Source of the DNA: Dokdonella sp.
GTDB taxonomy: Bacteria; Pseudomonadota; Gammaproteobacteria; Xanthomonadales; Rhodanobacteraceae
Length of the DNA: 64,000 nucleotides
NCBI RefSeq assembly: GCF_017744955.1
Contig: NZ_JAGIAG010000001.1
Span: 558,001-622,000 of the forward strand
Direction: 5' to 3'
Shown in pieces: positions 9,467 to 16,830 of this stretch. The position numbers and the translations under genes were made by a program. Under the pieces are notes generated by a model, which was given only the letters and a program-made list of their open reading frames with translations, was not told the DNA's origin and ran no database searches. Position 1 is the first letter of the stretch. Each line of letters opens with the position of its first letter.

Positions 9467-9793
9467 GGCGCCCCCTCGCGGCTGCTGCATTCGGGGGTGA
9501 ACCTACCACTGTGGGGTGGGGATGGGTTCTTGCGGTGCAGCGAATGGGGGTGGTTGGACGAAGACGAGTCGGGTCGGAGCTTCTGATGTTGATGCGTTGT
9601 CGCGGGAAGCTCGCCCCAGGTGAGGTCGTGAAAAGGGCTCGCTGTGGTCGTCGTAGCGTAGCGCCGTGCTCGGCGCGTCAAGGCCAAGCCCTTCGGGCGC
9701 GCTGCGCGCGGCCTTGACTCGCCTGCGCGCGGCGCTGGGAGGGTGACGCCCACAGCGATCCCTCCTGGGTCGCGGGCGAATCGGAGAACGGTC
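9467..9793. other. Intergenic region with long imperfect inverted repeat
   Basis: No convincing gene was found in these 327 bases; open frames on both strands have Arg/Pro/Ala composition typical of noncoding GC-rich DNA. The right half holds an inverted repeat: GTCAAGGCC (9677-9685) pairs with GGCCTTGAC (9710-9718), with an outer arm AGCGCCG/CGGCGCT (9660-9666, 9730-9736). The arrangement looks like a structured dispersed repeat, but copy number in the genome cannot be seen from one window. Confidence 0.4.
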
Positions 9794-10012
9794 ATGCACA
9801 ACGCACCCGATGAACTTGCTCTACAGATCGCTGATCTGCGCTATACGCTCTCGCGTGACATCCCCGCCATGAAGCGGCACGTGCGCATCCAGACCGGTTA
9901 CGGCTCGGTTGAGTTCTATGGCACGCAAGCGCGCAAGATCGCTGCGTTGTGCGAAGAACTGTTGCGGCGGAAGTTGCAACGCCTCGGCCGCCAACGTGGA
10001 TTGCGACGCTAG
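9794..10012 (+). CDS. Small hypothetical protein, possible anchor of the restriction island
   Basis: 72 residues, beginning MHNAPDELALQIADL and ending in a basic tail (LLRRKLQRLGRQRGLRR). It is predicted to be largely helical, with no signal peptide or membrane segment and no family recognised. The ATG at 9794 is favoured over an in-frame start at 9743 because the upstream part has noncoding composition. The 3' third (9921-10012) recurs, diverged, at 13297-13404 on the other side of the restriction-modification genes. That similarity keeps the protein-level pattern QARKI...CE, which argues that the gene is real and part of a family. Confidence 0.55.
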   Translation: MHNAPDELALQIADLRYTLSRDIPAMKRHVRIQTGYGSVEFYGTQARKIAALCEELLRRKLQRLGRQRGLRR

Positions 10013-10029
10013 CGGATCGCGCCGGGCGG
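9921..10029 (+). repeat. Left copy of degenerate ~105-bp direct repeat flanking the restriction island
   Basis: This segment covers the 3' end of the small gene and the left arm of the following hairpin. It aligns with 13297-13404 through the shared words GCGCGCAAGATC (9929/13305), TGCGAAGA (9950/13326), GCTAGCG (10008/13383) and CGCCGGGCGG (10020/13395). The offsets are 0, 21, 79 and 91 against 0, 21, 78 and 90, so a single one-base indel suffices. Confidence 0.75.
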
Positions 10030-10047
10030 CAGCGCGCCGCCCGGCGC
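10019..10047 (+). terminator. GC-rich hairpin after the small gene
   Basis: A perfect 12-bp stem (10019-10030 with 10036-10047), loop AGCGC, seven bases after the stop codon of the small gene. Only TT follows, so it is at best a weak intrinsic terminator. The flanking repeat breaks off inside this hairpin. Confidence 0.5.
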
Positions 10048-10429
10048 TTCCTGGGCTCTGTAGCGGCGGCGACTTTGCTCTGCCCTCTTTGTGGCTGGGA
10101 GTGGTTTCAACAATGTGCGGGTGCGCGCCGTGGAACACAGCTCCTGCGCGAGCCTCTGCTAGAGAACTGGTCATGCGCCCTGTCGCTGCTAGTTCAGGGA
10201 AGGTGTCGTGGCGCGATGGTAGGCGATTCCGATGCAAACGGGGCCAAGGCAAGATGGCATTCCCGCACACCGGAGGTCTGCGGACCCTAGGGATGGGCGT
10301 TTACTAGGGCCTTGGTGCCGGCGCCACAGGACCAGGAAAGCTGTTTCAGAAAATGAGACAGCAGCCCTCTATTCCTCTATCGTTTGTGCACTACCTTGGG
10401 GGGAAGTTGTGGATAACTCGTGCCGAGTC
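10048..10429. other. Upstream region of the restriction-modification cassette
   Basis: About 380 bases without a convincing gene. Base composition drops here relative to the neighbourhood and stays low until about 13300. The methyltransferase frame is open back to 10232, but its upstream codons look noncoding. No controller (C-protein) gene or C-box pair was recognised. Confidence 0.4.
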
Positions 10430-12208
10430 ATGGACATGTTTGGCGGATCCGCCGAACACGTTTCGGACAACGACGCATTGCGAGTGCATCTGACTCGCAC
10501 TCGAGCAGTGGCTCGCGCTTGGGCTGAGACCCTGTCCACCGAACGACGGGCCTTACAGGCGGCGATATTCACGCGTCACGCCCTGGAAGTGTTCGCGCGC
10601 CAAAGGGTTCCCGGAGCAACGCTGAGTGCGGCTCCATTCGTAGAAGGAACCACCATTGATCCAGTTGGCTTGGGTCTCGCCGAAACGATAGGCGTAGAGG
10701 CCGCCCATCTCTCGGTTGCGGAAGGAGTGCACTTCTTAACTCGCCTATATCCCTCCCTCATGCCTGAGGATCGGCGAGGCGTGCTGGGCGCTTACTACAC
10801 ACCTCCCGCACTAACTCAACGGTTGGTTGACCAGGTAGCAGAGGCAGGGGCGGACTGGCGTACAGCTCGGATACTTGATCCGGCGGCCGGGGGTGGAGCA
10901 TTCATGGTTGAAATCGCCATGCGTATGCGCGCAGCAATGATCGACTGCCGTCCCGAGTTCGTTCTCGCTCAAATTGGAACGCGCCTTCTGGGACTTGAGA
11001 TTGACCCTTGCGCAGCTTGCCTGGCTCAGAGTGCTCTGGAAATCGTGTTGGGCGACTTGGCAGCAGCTGCCAAGCGCAAGGTTCCGGCCATGGTTTTGGT
11101 GCGAAATACGCTGGAAGAGTCTCCGGTACCTGAATACGACGTTGTTTTAGGCAATCCGCCTTATGGTCGAGTAGCGTTGTCGCCATTGCAGCGCGACCGC
11201 TACCAGCGGAGCCTCTATGGTCATGCCAATCTCTATGGGGTGTTCACTGACGTCGCCTTGCGATGGGCACGCCCTGGTGGATTGATCGCATATCTCACTC
11301 CCACAAGCTTCTTGGCGGGGCAATACTACTCCGCGCTGCGAGCACTTCTCGCCAAGGAAGCGCCTCCGGTCGCTGTCGACTTCGTCCACGCTCGTAAGGG
11401 TATCTTCGAGGATGTTCTCCAAGAGACCATGATTGCGGTTTACCGTCGTGCGGCTGAGCAGGGGCGTGTGCAAATTCACTATCTGACGATGGAGAGCGAG
11501 CGGCAGGCATCGGTAATACGTAATGGCACGGTCGGAATACCCACGGATGCCGCTGCGCCGTGGTTGGCTCCGCGGCAACCAGAGCACAGTGCCCTCATCC
11601 ATAAAACTGAGTCGATGCCGGCGCGACTCGCTGACTGGGGCTACTCCGTTTCCACCGGACCCCTGGTGTGGAATCGGTTCAAGGATCAGTTGAGTGATTG
11701 GGGCACGGAAAAAAATGCTTTCCCGCTGATTTGGGCGGAGTCGGTATCTTCGGAGGGTAAGTTCGCTTTCCGAGCAGAGAAGAAAAACCACCACCCATAT
11801 TTCAAATTGGAAAAAGGCGACGAATGGCTTTTGGTTTTAGAGCCTTGTGTGCTCGTTCAGCGGACGACATCTAAGGAACAAGCGAGAAGGCTGATTGCTG
11901 CTGAGCTTCCTGCCTATTTTATCGATGAGCACGGTGGCGTGGTCGTGGAGAATCATCTCAACATGATCCGCTCGTCGCAAAAGCCCAAGGTGTCTCCCGC
12001 GGTCCTCGCTACCCTTCTTAACAGCCGGGCCTTGGACGAGGTGTTCCGCTGCATGAATGGTAGCGTTGCTGTGTCTGCCTTTGAGTTGGAGGCTCTGCCA
12101 TTGCCTCAGCCGGCGGAGTTGAAGAAACTTCGCCAGCTTGTGAGAGAAGGCGCTTCGCGTGAAAAGCTCGAAGCGGAATGCGATCGTCTGTACGGCCTCA
12201 AGCGATGA
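10430..12208 (+). CDS. Type II N6-adenine DNA methyltransferase of a PstI/BsuBI-like R-M system
   Basis: 592 residues from the ATG at 10430. The AdoMet-binding motif I is ILDPAAGGGAFM (about 148-159), preceded by LGAYYTPPALTQRLVDQ, and the catalytic motif IV is VLGNPPYG (NPPY about 242-245). These place it among gamma-class N6-adenine methyltransferases of the Eco57I/PstI type. It would methylate an adenine in the cognate site to protect host DNA. Its stop overlaps the endonuclease start in ATGA (12205-12208), indicating translational coupling. The start is uncertain: ATG 10436 and the GTG at 10409 after GGGGGGAA are alternatives. Codon use is far more A/T-tolerant than in neighbouring genes, indicating horizontal acquisition. 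Confidence 0.88.
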   Translation: MDMFGGSAEHVSDNDALRVHLTRTRAVARAWAETLSTERRALQAAIFTRHALEVFARQRVPGATLSAAPFVEGTTIDPVGLGLAETIGVEAAHLSVAEGVHFLTRLYPSLMPEDRRGVLGAYYTPPALTQRLVDQVAEAGADWRTARILDPAAGGGAFMVEIAMRMRAAMIDCRPEFVLAQIGTRLLGLEIDPCAACLAQSALEIVLGDLAAAAKRKVPAMVLVRNTLEESPVPEYDVVLGNPPYGRVALSPLQRDRYQRSLYGHANLYGVFTDVALRWARPGGLIAYLTPTSFLAGQYYSALRALLAKEAPPVAVDFVHARKGIFEDVLQETMIAVYRRAAEQGRVQIHYLTMESERQASVIRNGTVGIPTDAAAPWLAPRQPEHSALIHKTESMPARLADWGYSVSTGPLVWNRFKDQLSDWGTEKNAFPLIWAESVSSEGKFAFRAEKKNHHPYFKLEKGDEWLLVLEPCVLVQRTTSKEQARRLIAAELPAYFIDEHGGVVVENHLNMIRSSQKPKVSPAVLATLLNSRALDEVFRCMNGSVAVSAFELEALPLPQPAELKKLRQLVREGASREKLEAECDRLYGLKR

Positions 12209-13296
12209 CTGCGATGTTTCCTCCTTATGCGTCCAAGGGGTTGGTCCTTGAGCGGTTGCCGCTCATCTTCACAGAGGGAACTCCTAACAGGCAGTATTGC
12301 GTACGTGACCTTGCTGCCAGCACAGTTTTCACTGCCTTGTACGTTGGTGCCGTAGAGGGACAGAATGTCTACTTTGGGCCTGTGCACATCTATCGTATGA
12401 CGGACGTGCAGGCGGATAAAGCAGATAGCTATCAGCGATTGGCGTATCGGGAAGCGGTCCGGAAGAAGAATGTTTTCATTGCGGGCAGGCGCTGGTACGC
12501 CGACAACACGCGGGAGCCGATACGAGACGAAACCCTACGGGATGGTTTGGTTGCCATCGGCGCAGTCATCAGCCGAGCCGACTTACCAACGACGTCTGGC
12601 GCGCCGCGCTATGCATTAAAAAAAGACTTTGCTGCGTTATTCGATCCCGCTCTAACGGGAGATACGCTGGCTACTGCCATTACAGCATTTCAAAACGCTC
12701 ACCTCAGCAAGGGAGCTTTGACGCGTATGGCTATCATGCGGGCGGGTGCAGCTACGGCCTCCGTGGCGGAAGGAGTGAGGGTCAACTTTCCAAACGGAGA
12801 AACACGCGTTTTAGCCTCAGGTCCTAGTTCGGTTATAACGCGGGCTGTCGTCGAGCGTTTCGCTCCAAAGTTCCTGGGCAAGCCGGCGGTTCTTTGGCTC
12901 AGCGAGAGCAGCAATAAAGTAGTGGTTCGGGACGAAACCATTGCTTCTTCGATTGGGCTTAAGATTGAGGCAGACAAAAATCTGCCAGATCTCATTCTTT
13001 GCGACTTAGCACCTGCTCATCCGCTCTTGGTGTTCGTAGAAATCGTTGCGACCGACGGAGCTATGACGCCGATGCGCCAGCAGGCGATATATACACTGAC
13101 TGATGCGGCAGGCTTCGAGCGAAAGCATATTGCGTTTCTGACGGCATACTCCGATCGCCAGTCGCCTGGGTTCAAGAAGACCGTGGCACAGCTCGCATGG
13201 AATACGTATGCGTGGTTTTCCTCTGAGCCGGAGAACTTGGTCCTTATGCGTGCTGGCGCTGAGGCTTTGGGACTTTCGAGGCTGATTCAGTTGTAA
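12205..13296 (+). CDS. BsuBI/PstI-family type II restriction endonuclease
   Basis: 363 residues. The N-terminal part (GTPNRQYCVRDLAASTVFTALYVGAVEG, about 25-52) resembles the winged-helix region of BsuBI/PstI enzymes. The C-terminal domain has LWLSESSNKVVV and then LPDLILCD...LVFVEIVATDGAM, with Pro-Asp at about 261-262 and Glu at about 279, a PD-(D/E)XK-like core as in the family ending EAVTSHGP. PstI cuts CTGCAG; specificity here is only inferred from family. The start ATG overlaps the methyltransferase stop by ATGA. The same low-GC codon use as its partner supports transfer as a unit. Family assignment is by motif memory, not by database search. Confidence 0.8.
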   Translation: MTAMFPPYASKGLVLERLPLIFTEGTPNRQYCVRDLAASTVFTALYVGAVEGQNVYFGPVHIYRMTDVQADKADSYQRLAYREAVRKKNVFIAGRRWYADNTREPIRDETLRDGLVAIGAVISRADLPTTSGAPRYALKKDFAALFDPALTGDTLATAITAFQNAHLSKGALTRMAIMRAGAATASVAEGVRVNFPNGETRVLASGPSSVITRAVVERFAPKFLGKPAVLWLSESSNKVVVRDETIASSIGLKIEADKNLPDLILCDLAPAHPLLVFVEIVATDGAMTPMRQQAIYTLTDAAGFERKHIAFLTAYSDRQSPGFKKTVAQLAWNTYAWFSSEPENLVLMRAGAEALGLSRLIQL

Positions 13297-13404
13297 GCCT
13301 GCAGGCGCGCAAGATCATCGTGTTTTGCGAAGACTTCATGCGGCAAATGCAGCGTGCAGCGCCGCTAGGATGAGTTGCGGGCGCTAGCGCGTCACGCCGG
13401 GCGG
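13297..13404 (+). repeat. Right copy of degenerate direct repeat; 3' remnant of a small gene
   Basis: Begins one base after the endonuclease stop codon. In the frame matching the left copy it reads LQARKIIVFCEDFMRQMQRAAPLG then TGA, similar to TQARKIAALCEELLRRKLQRLG of the intact small gene but lacking the first two thirds. The copy ends in the left arm of the terminator hairpin only. It also contains CCTGCAGG (13298-13305), which includes the PstI hexamer. Confidence 0.7.
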
Positions 13405-13632
13405 GGATAGAACGCCGTGTCGTGTAGCGGGTTCCCCTCCGGTGGTGAGATGACTCGCCGAGGGCAGCGCGCGCTGCGATCGCCGCTTCGCGCGACTTGC
13501 CGGAACTAGGCCGAGCGAGCCGCGCTCGCGAGCCAGCGGCTTCATAACCACCCCCGAACGCGCGACAATACCCAACTGCCTTCCCGCCCGGCCGCCCCGG
13601 CCGCGCTCCCCAGACCCTTGCTGGAGAACCCC
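13405..13632. other. Leader region of icd
   Basis: No gene seen. Base composition returns to the genomic norm. A GACAAT hexamer at 13564-13569 resembles a -10 element 64 bases before the icd start; no clear -35 partner was found. Confidence 0.3.
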
Positions 13633-14892
13633 ATGACGGAAACCTCGCCCACGCCGCCCGCCGGCGGCGCCAAGATCACCATCGCCAACGGCGTGCTCAA
13701 CGTGCCGGACAACCCGATCGTCCCGTTCATCGAAGGCGACGGCACCGGGCCGGACATCTGGCGCGCGTCGGTACGCGTGCTCGACGCCGCGGTCGAGAAG
13801 ACCTACGGCGGCAAGCGCAAGCTGCACTGGATGGAAGTGCTCGCCGGCGAGAAGGCGTTCAACCAGGTCGGCAGCTGGCTGCCGGACTCGACCGTCGCGG
13901 CGTGCCGCGACTACCTCGTCTCGATCAAGGGCCCGCTGACCACGCCGGTCGGCGGCGGCATCCGTTCGCTCAACGTGGCGCTGCGCCAGATGCTCGATCT
14001 GTACGCCTGCGTGCGTCCGGTGCGCTGGTTCAAGGGCGTGCCCTCGCCGGTGAAGGATCCCTCGAAGGTCGACATGACGATCTACCGCGAGAACACCGAG
14101 GACATCTACGCCGGCATCGAATTCCAGGAAGGCACCGAGGACGCGGTCAAGTTCGCCGCGCTGCTGAAGGAGCACTTCCCCGACCGCTTCAAGAAGGTCC
14201 GCTTCCCGGCCACCTCCGGCTTCGGCATCAAGCCGGTGTCGAAGGAAGGCACCGAGCGCCTGGTGCGCGCGGCGCTGCAGTACGCGGTCGACAACGATCG
14301 CAGCTCGGTGACGCTGGTGCACAAGGGCAACATCATGAAGTTCACCGAAGGCGCGTTCCGCGACTGGGGCTACGCGCTGGCGCAGCGCGAGTTCGGCGCG
14401 GTCGAGCTCGACGGCGGGCCGTGGTGCACGTTCAAGAACCCGAAGACCGGCAAGACGATCACGGTCAAGGACGCGATCGCCGATGCGTTCCTGCAGCAGA
14501 TCCTGCTGCGCCCCGGCGAGTACGACGTGGTCGCCACGTTGAACCTCAACGGCGACTACCTCTCCGACGCGCTGGCCGCCGAAGTCGGCGGCATCGGCAT
14601 CGCGCCGGGCGCCAACATCAACTACGTGACCGGCCACGCCGTGTTCGAGGCGACCCACGGCACCGCGCCGAAGTACGCCGGCCTGGACAAGGTCAACCCG
14701 GGTTCGGTGATCCTGTCCGGCGAGATGATGCTGCGCTACATGGGCTGGACCGAGGCCGCCGACGCGATCATCGCGGCGATGGACAAGGCGATCGGCGCCA
14801 AGTTCGTGACCTACGACTTCGCCCGCCTGATGGAAGGCGCGACCGAAGTGAAATGTTCGGAGTTCGGCGACCGCCTGATCGCTGCGATGTGA
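13633..14892 (+). CDS. icd: NADP-dependent isocitrate dehydrogenase
   Basis: Icd oxidatively decarboxylates isocitrate to 2-oxoglutarate in the TCA cycle. The 419-residue product follows E. coli Icd along its whole length. It has [15 protein letters not shown], with the Ser phosphorylated by AceK, then [31 protein letters not shown], and [17 protein letters not shown], where the Lys-Tyr pair specifies NADP. It ends [17 protein letters not shown] 13633 ([12 protein letters not shown]) follows GGAG at 13621-13624 and is preferred over an in-frame ATG 15 bases upstream. The matching kinase/phosphatase gene aceK lies 4.5 kb downstream. Confidence 0.97.
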   Translation: MTETSPTPPAGGAKITIANGVLNVPDNPIVPFIEGDGTGPDIWRASVRVLDAAVEKTYGGKRKLHWMEVLAGEKAFNQVGSWLPDSTVAACRDYLVSIKGPLTTPVGGGIRSLNVALRQMLDLYACVRPVRWFKGVPSPVKDPSKVDMTIYRENTEDIYAGIEFQEGTEDAVKFAALLKEHFPDRFKKVRFPATSGFGIKPVSKEGTERLVRAALQYAVDNDRSSVTLVHKGNIMKFTEGAFRDWGYALAQREFGAVELDGGPWCTFKNPKTGKTITVKDAIADAFLQQILLRPGEYDVVATLNLNGDYLSDALAAEVGGIGIAPGANINYVTGHAVFEATHGTAPKYAGLDKVNPGSVILSGEMMLRYMGWTEAADAIIAAMDKAIGAKFVTYDFARLMEGATEVKCSEFGDRLIAAM

Positions 14893-14899
14893 TTGCCCG

Positions 14900-14930
14900 C
14901 TGCCCGGCGCTCCGAGAGGGCGCCGGGCAG
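14900..14930 (+). terminator. Hairpin after icd
   Basis: An 11-bp stem (14900-14910 with 14920-14930) just 8 bases after the icd stop, without a T-tract. Probably the transcript end or a 3' stabilising structure. Confidence 0.5.
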
Positions 14931-15142
14931 ACGCCCGACCCCCGAACCTGAACGACGCGGACGCCTTCGAGCGGCCGTCCGGCCCGCTCCCGGCGCGTTT
15001 TTGCCCGCCGTTTCCGATCCGTTACCCCGCCGTTCCCGCTCCGTGCCGACTTCGCGCGGCAACGTCCCGACACTAGGGTCGCGGACGCGCGTTCTCTCGC
15101 GCGCGCGTTCCCTGATGTTTCTCGATTCACTAGGACTCGCTC

Positions 15143-16777
15143 ATGAAAAAAACTTTCCTCGCCGCCGCCGTGGCGGCCTTTTTCGCTCACGATCCCGTCG
15201 CGTTCGCGCAAACCGTTCCGTGGCGCGTCGCCATCGGCGACAGCGCCAGCGTCATCGTTCCCGGCCTGCCTGCCGGCGCCCGCTCGGTCACCGATGAACT
15301 GCTCGGCGATCTCGGCAAGGGCTACGTCGGCGCCCGCCTGACCAGCCCGGACCTGGCCCAGGGCTACTGGGCGATGAAGCAGGGCACCTGGACGCAGTAC
15401 ACCAAGCTTGGCGTGACCGGCGCGACGCAGGGACCCGCGCGTACCGGCGGCGAAGCCGGTCACGTGTTCTACGCGATCTCGACCGGTGGCTCGGGCGCGG
15501 GCGCGGACGGCCAGCGTGTCTTCATCGGCAGGGCCGGCGTCCCCAACGACGCGACCACCGCCACCTGGGGCGTCTGGCGCTGGGACACGACCAAGAACGT
15601 CGAGGTCGCGCGCGGCAACGCCAGCAGCGGTGCGCTGAGCCCGAACATCGACGCCGACTGGGCCTACCAGAACCAGTCCGACACCTTCCAGGGCGCGCGC
15701 GCGATGAACGGCGGGCAGGTGCTGATCAACGCCTACGTGCAGTCGCCGACCGGCGCGTCGAGCCTGTATCTCGCCAAGAGCGTGCCGGGCGAGGGCATGA
15801 AGCCCTGCGCGCTGCGCAATTCCGTCGATCGGCGCATGGCTCCGGGTCTCGTCGACGGCGACACGTTCAACACTAGCTGGAGTTTCTCCAACCTGACGCT
15901 GACGCCGGAAAATCGCGTCTACGGCGCACTGGACGCCAGCGGCGGCCGCACCGGCATCTGGGAGCTGTGCTCCGGTTCCGGTCCGGTCGCGCTGGTGGTC
16001 GACGGCGAAACTGGTGCGCGCGGGCCGGACATCGGCATCGCCACGGCGGTCTTCACCAGCTTCGAGCCGGCAAGTCCAGGCCTGCCCGGTTCGCTGTACT
16101 TCTTCGCCCGCTTCCGCCCGACCTCCTCGGACCTCTCGCGCAGCGGCCTGTTCTGGCACGACGGCACCAGCAGCAAGCCGCTGGCGATGAACGACGCCGC
16201 CGGCGTGTACGGGCCGAACTGGCGCGGCTCGACGTGGAATTCGTTCGACACCGGCTCGCTGACCTCGGCCGGCGAGTACGTCGCGTTCCAGGGCCAGGTC
16301 AGCACCTCCGACGGCGGCAATCCCTACGGCCTGTGGCGCGTGCGCGCCGGCGGCACGCCGCAGCTCGTCGCGATGCGCGGCATCAACGAGACCGGTCCGG
16401 AAGCCGGCCGCCAGTGGGACACGTTCTACGGCAACGCGGTGCTCGCCAACGGCGACATCATCGCCGAGGCGCGCACCCAGCCGGGCAGCGAATACGCCGT
16501 GTGGCTGCTGAAGAACGACGGTTCCGCGCCGCGCCGCATCCTCAAGGTCGGCCAGTCGGTGTCGGTGCCGATCGCGTCCGGCACCGTGCAGGCCGCGGTC
16601 ACCAGCTACGACATACCGAGCGGCGCAGCGCAGTACAGCCGCGGCGGCGATTCGTGGATCGGCGCCGACGGCTCGCTGCTGATCAGCGTCAATCTGGCCA
16701 CCTACGGCTCGGCGATGATCACGGCGCTGCCGTCCAATCCGATCGACAAGATCTTCGCCAACGGCTTCGACGGCTGA
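15143..16777 (+). CDS. Secreted protein of unknown function with C-terminal FANGFD tail
   Basis: 544 residues. A clear Sec signal peptide (MKKTFLAAAVAAFFAHDPVAFAQ) is followed by a beta-rich protein with repeated Gly/Trp/Asp patterns suggestive of a propeller (for example GVWRWDTTKNVEV, GLFWHDGTSSKPLAMND, GLWRVRAGGTPQLVAM, AVWLLKNDGSAPRRILKVG). No catalytic motif was recognised. The last ten residues are DKIFANGFDG, a tail shared with three other secreted proteins in this window. It converges on the 16831-19248 gene, which has the same type of tail, and the two share a 15-bp hairpin. Role unknown; extracellular or cell-surface location inferred. Confidence 0.75.
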   Translation: MKKTFLAAAVAAFFAHDPVAFAQTVPWRVAIGDSASVIVPGLPAGARSVTDELLGDLGKGYVGARLTSPDLAQGYWAMKQGTWTQYTKLGVTGATQGPARTGGEAGHVFYAISTGGSGAGADGQRVFIGRAGVPNDATTATWGVWRWDTTKNVEVARGNASSGALSPNIDADWAYQNQSDTFQGARAMNGGQVLINAYVQSPTGASSLYLAKSVPGEGMKPCALRNSVDRRMAPGLVDGDTFNTSWSFSNLTLTPENRVYGALDASGGRTGIWELCSGSGPVALVVDGETGARGPDIGIATAVFTSFEPASPGLPGSLYFFARFRPTSSDLSRSGLFWHDGTSSKPLAMNDAAGVYGPNWRGSTWNSFDTGSLTSAGEYVAFQGQVSTSDGGNPYGLWRVRAGGTPQLVAMRGINETGPEAGRQWDTFYGNAVLANGDIIAEARTQPGSEYAVWLLKNDGSAPRRILKVGQSVSVPIASGTVQAAVTSYDIPSGAAQYSRGGDSWIGADGSLLISVNLATYGSAMITALPSNPIDKIFANGFDG

Positions 16778-16786
16778 CGCCGACTT

Positions 16787-16820
16787 CGTGCGTCCCGACC
16801 GGCAGCGGTCGGGACGCACG
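16787..16820. terminator. Bidirectional hairpin between two convergent secreted-protein genes
   Basis: A perfect 15-bp stem (16787-16801 with 16806-16820) with loop GCAG in the 53-base gap between two stop codons. There is no T-tract, so termination is inferred from position and stability. Confidence 0.6.
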
Positions 16821-16830
16821 GCCGAGCATT

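Noticed and set aside
9503..9799. A 98-codon gene on the minus strand upstream of degV
   Set aside because: Its Arg/Pro/Ser composition and overlap with the inverted repeat indicate noncoding DNA; no start signal or family pattern is seen.
10232..10429. N-terminal extension of the methyltransferase to an ATG at 10232
   Set aside because: The extra codons have noncoding composition and overlap no known domain; ATG 10430 lies nearer the recognisable N-terminal region.
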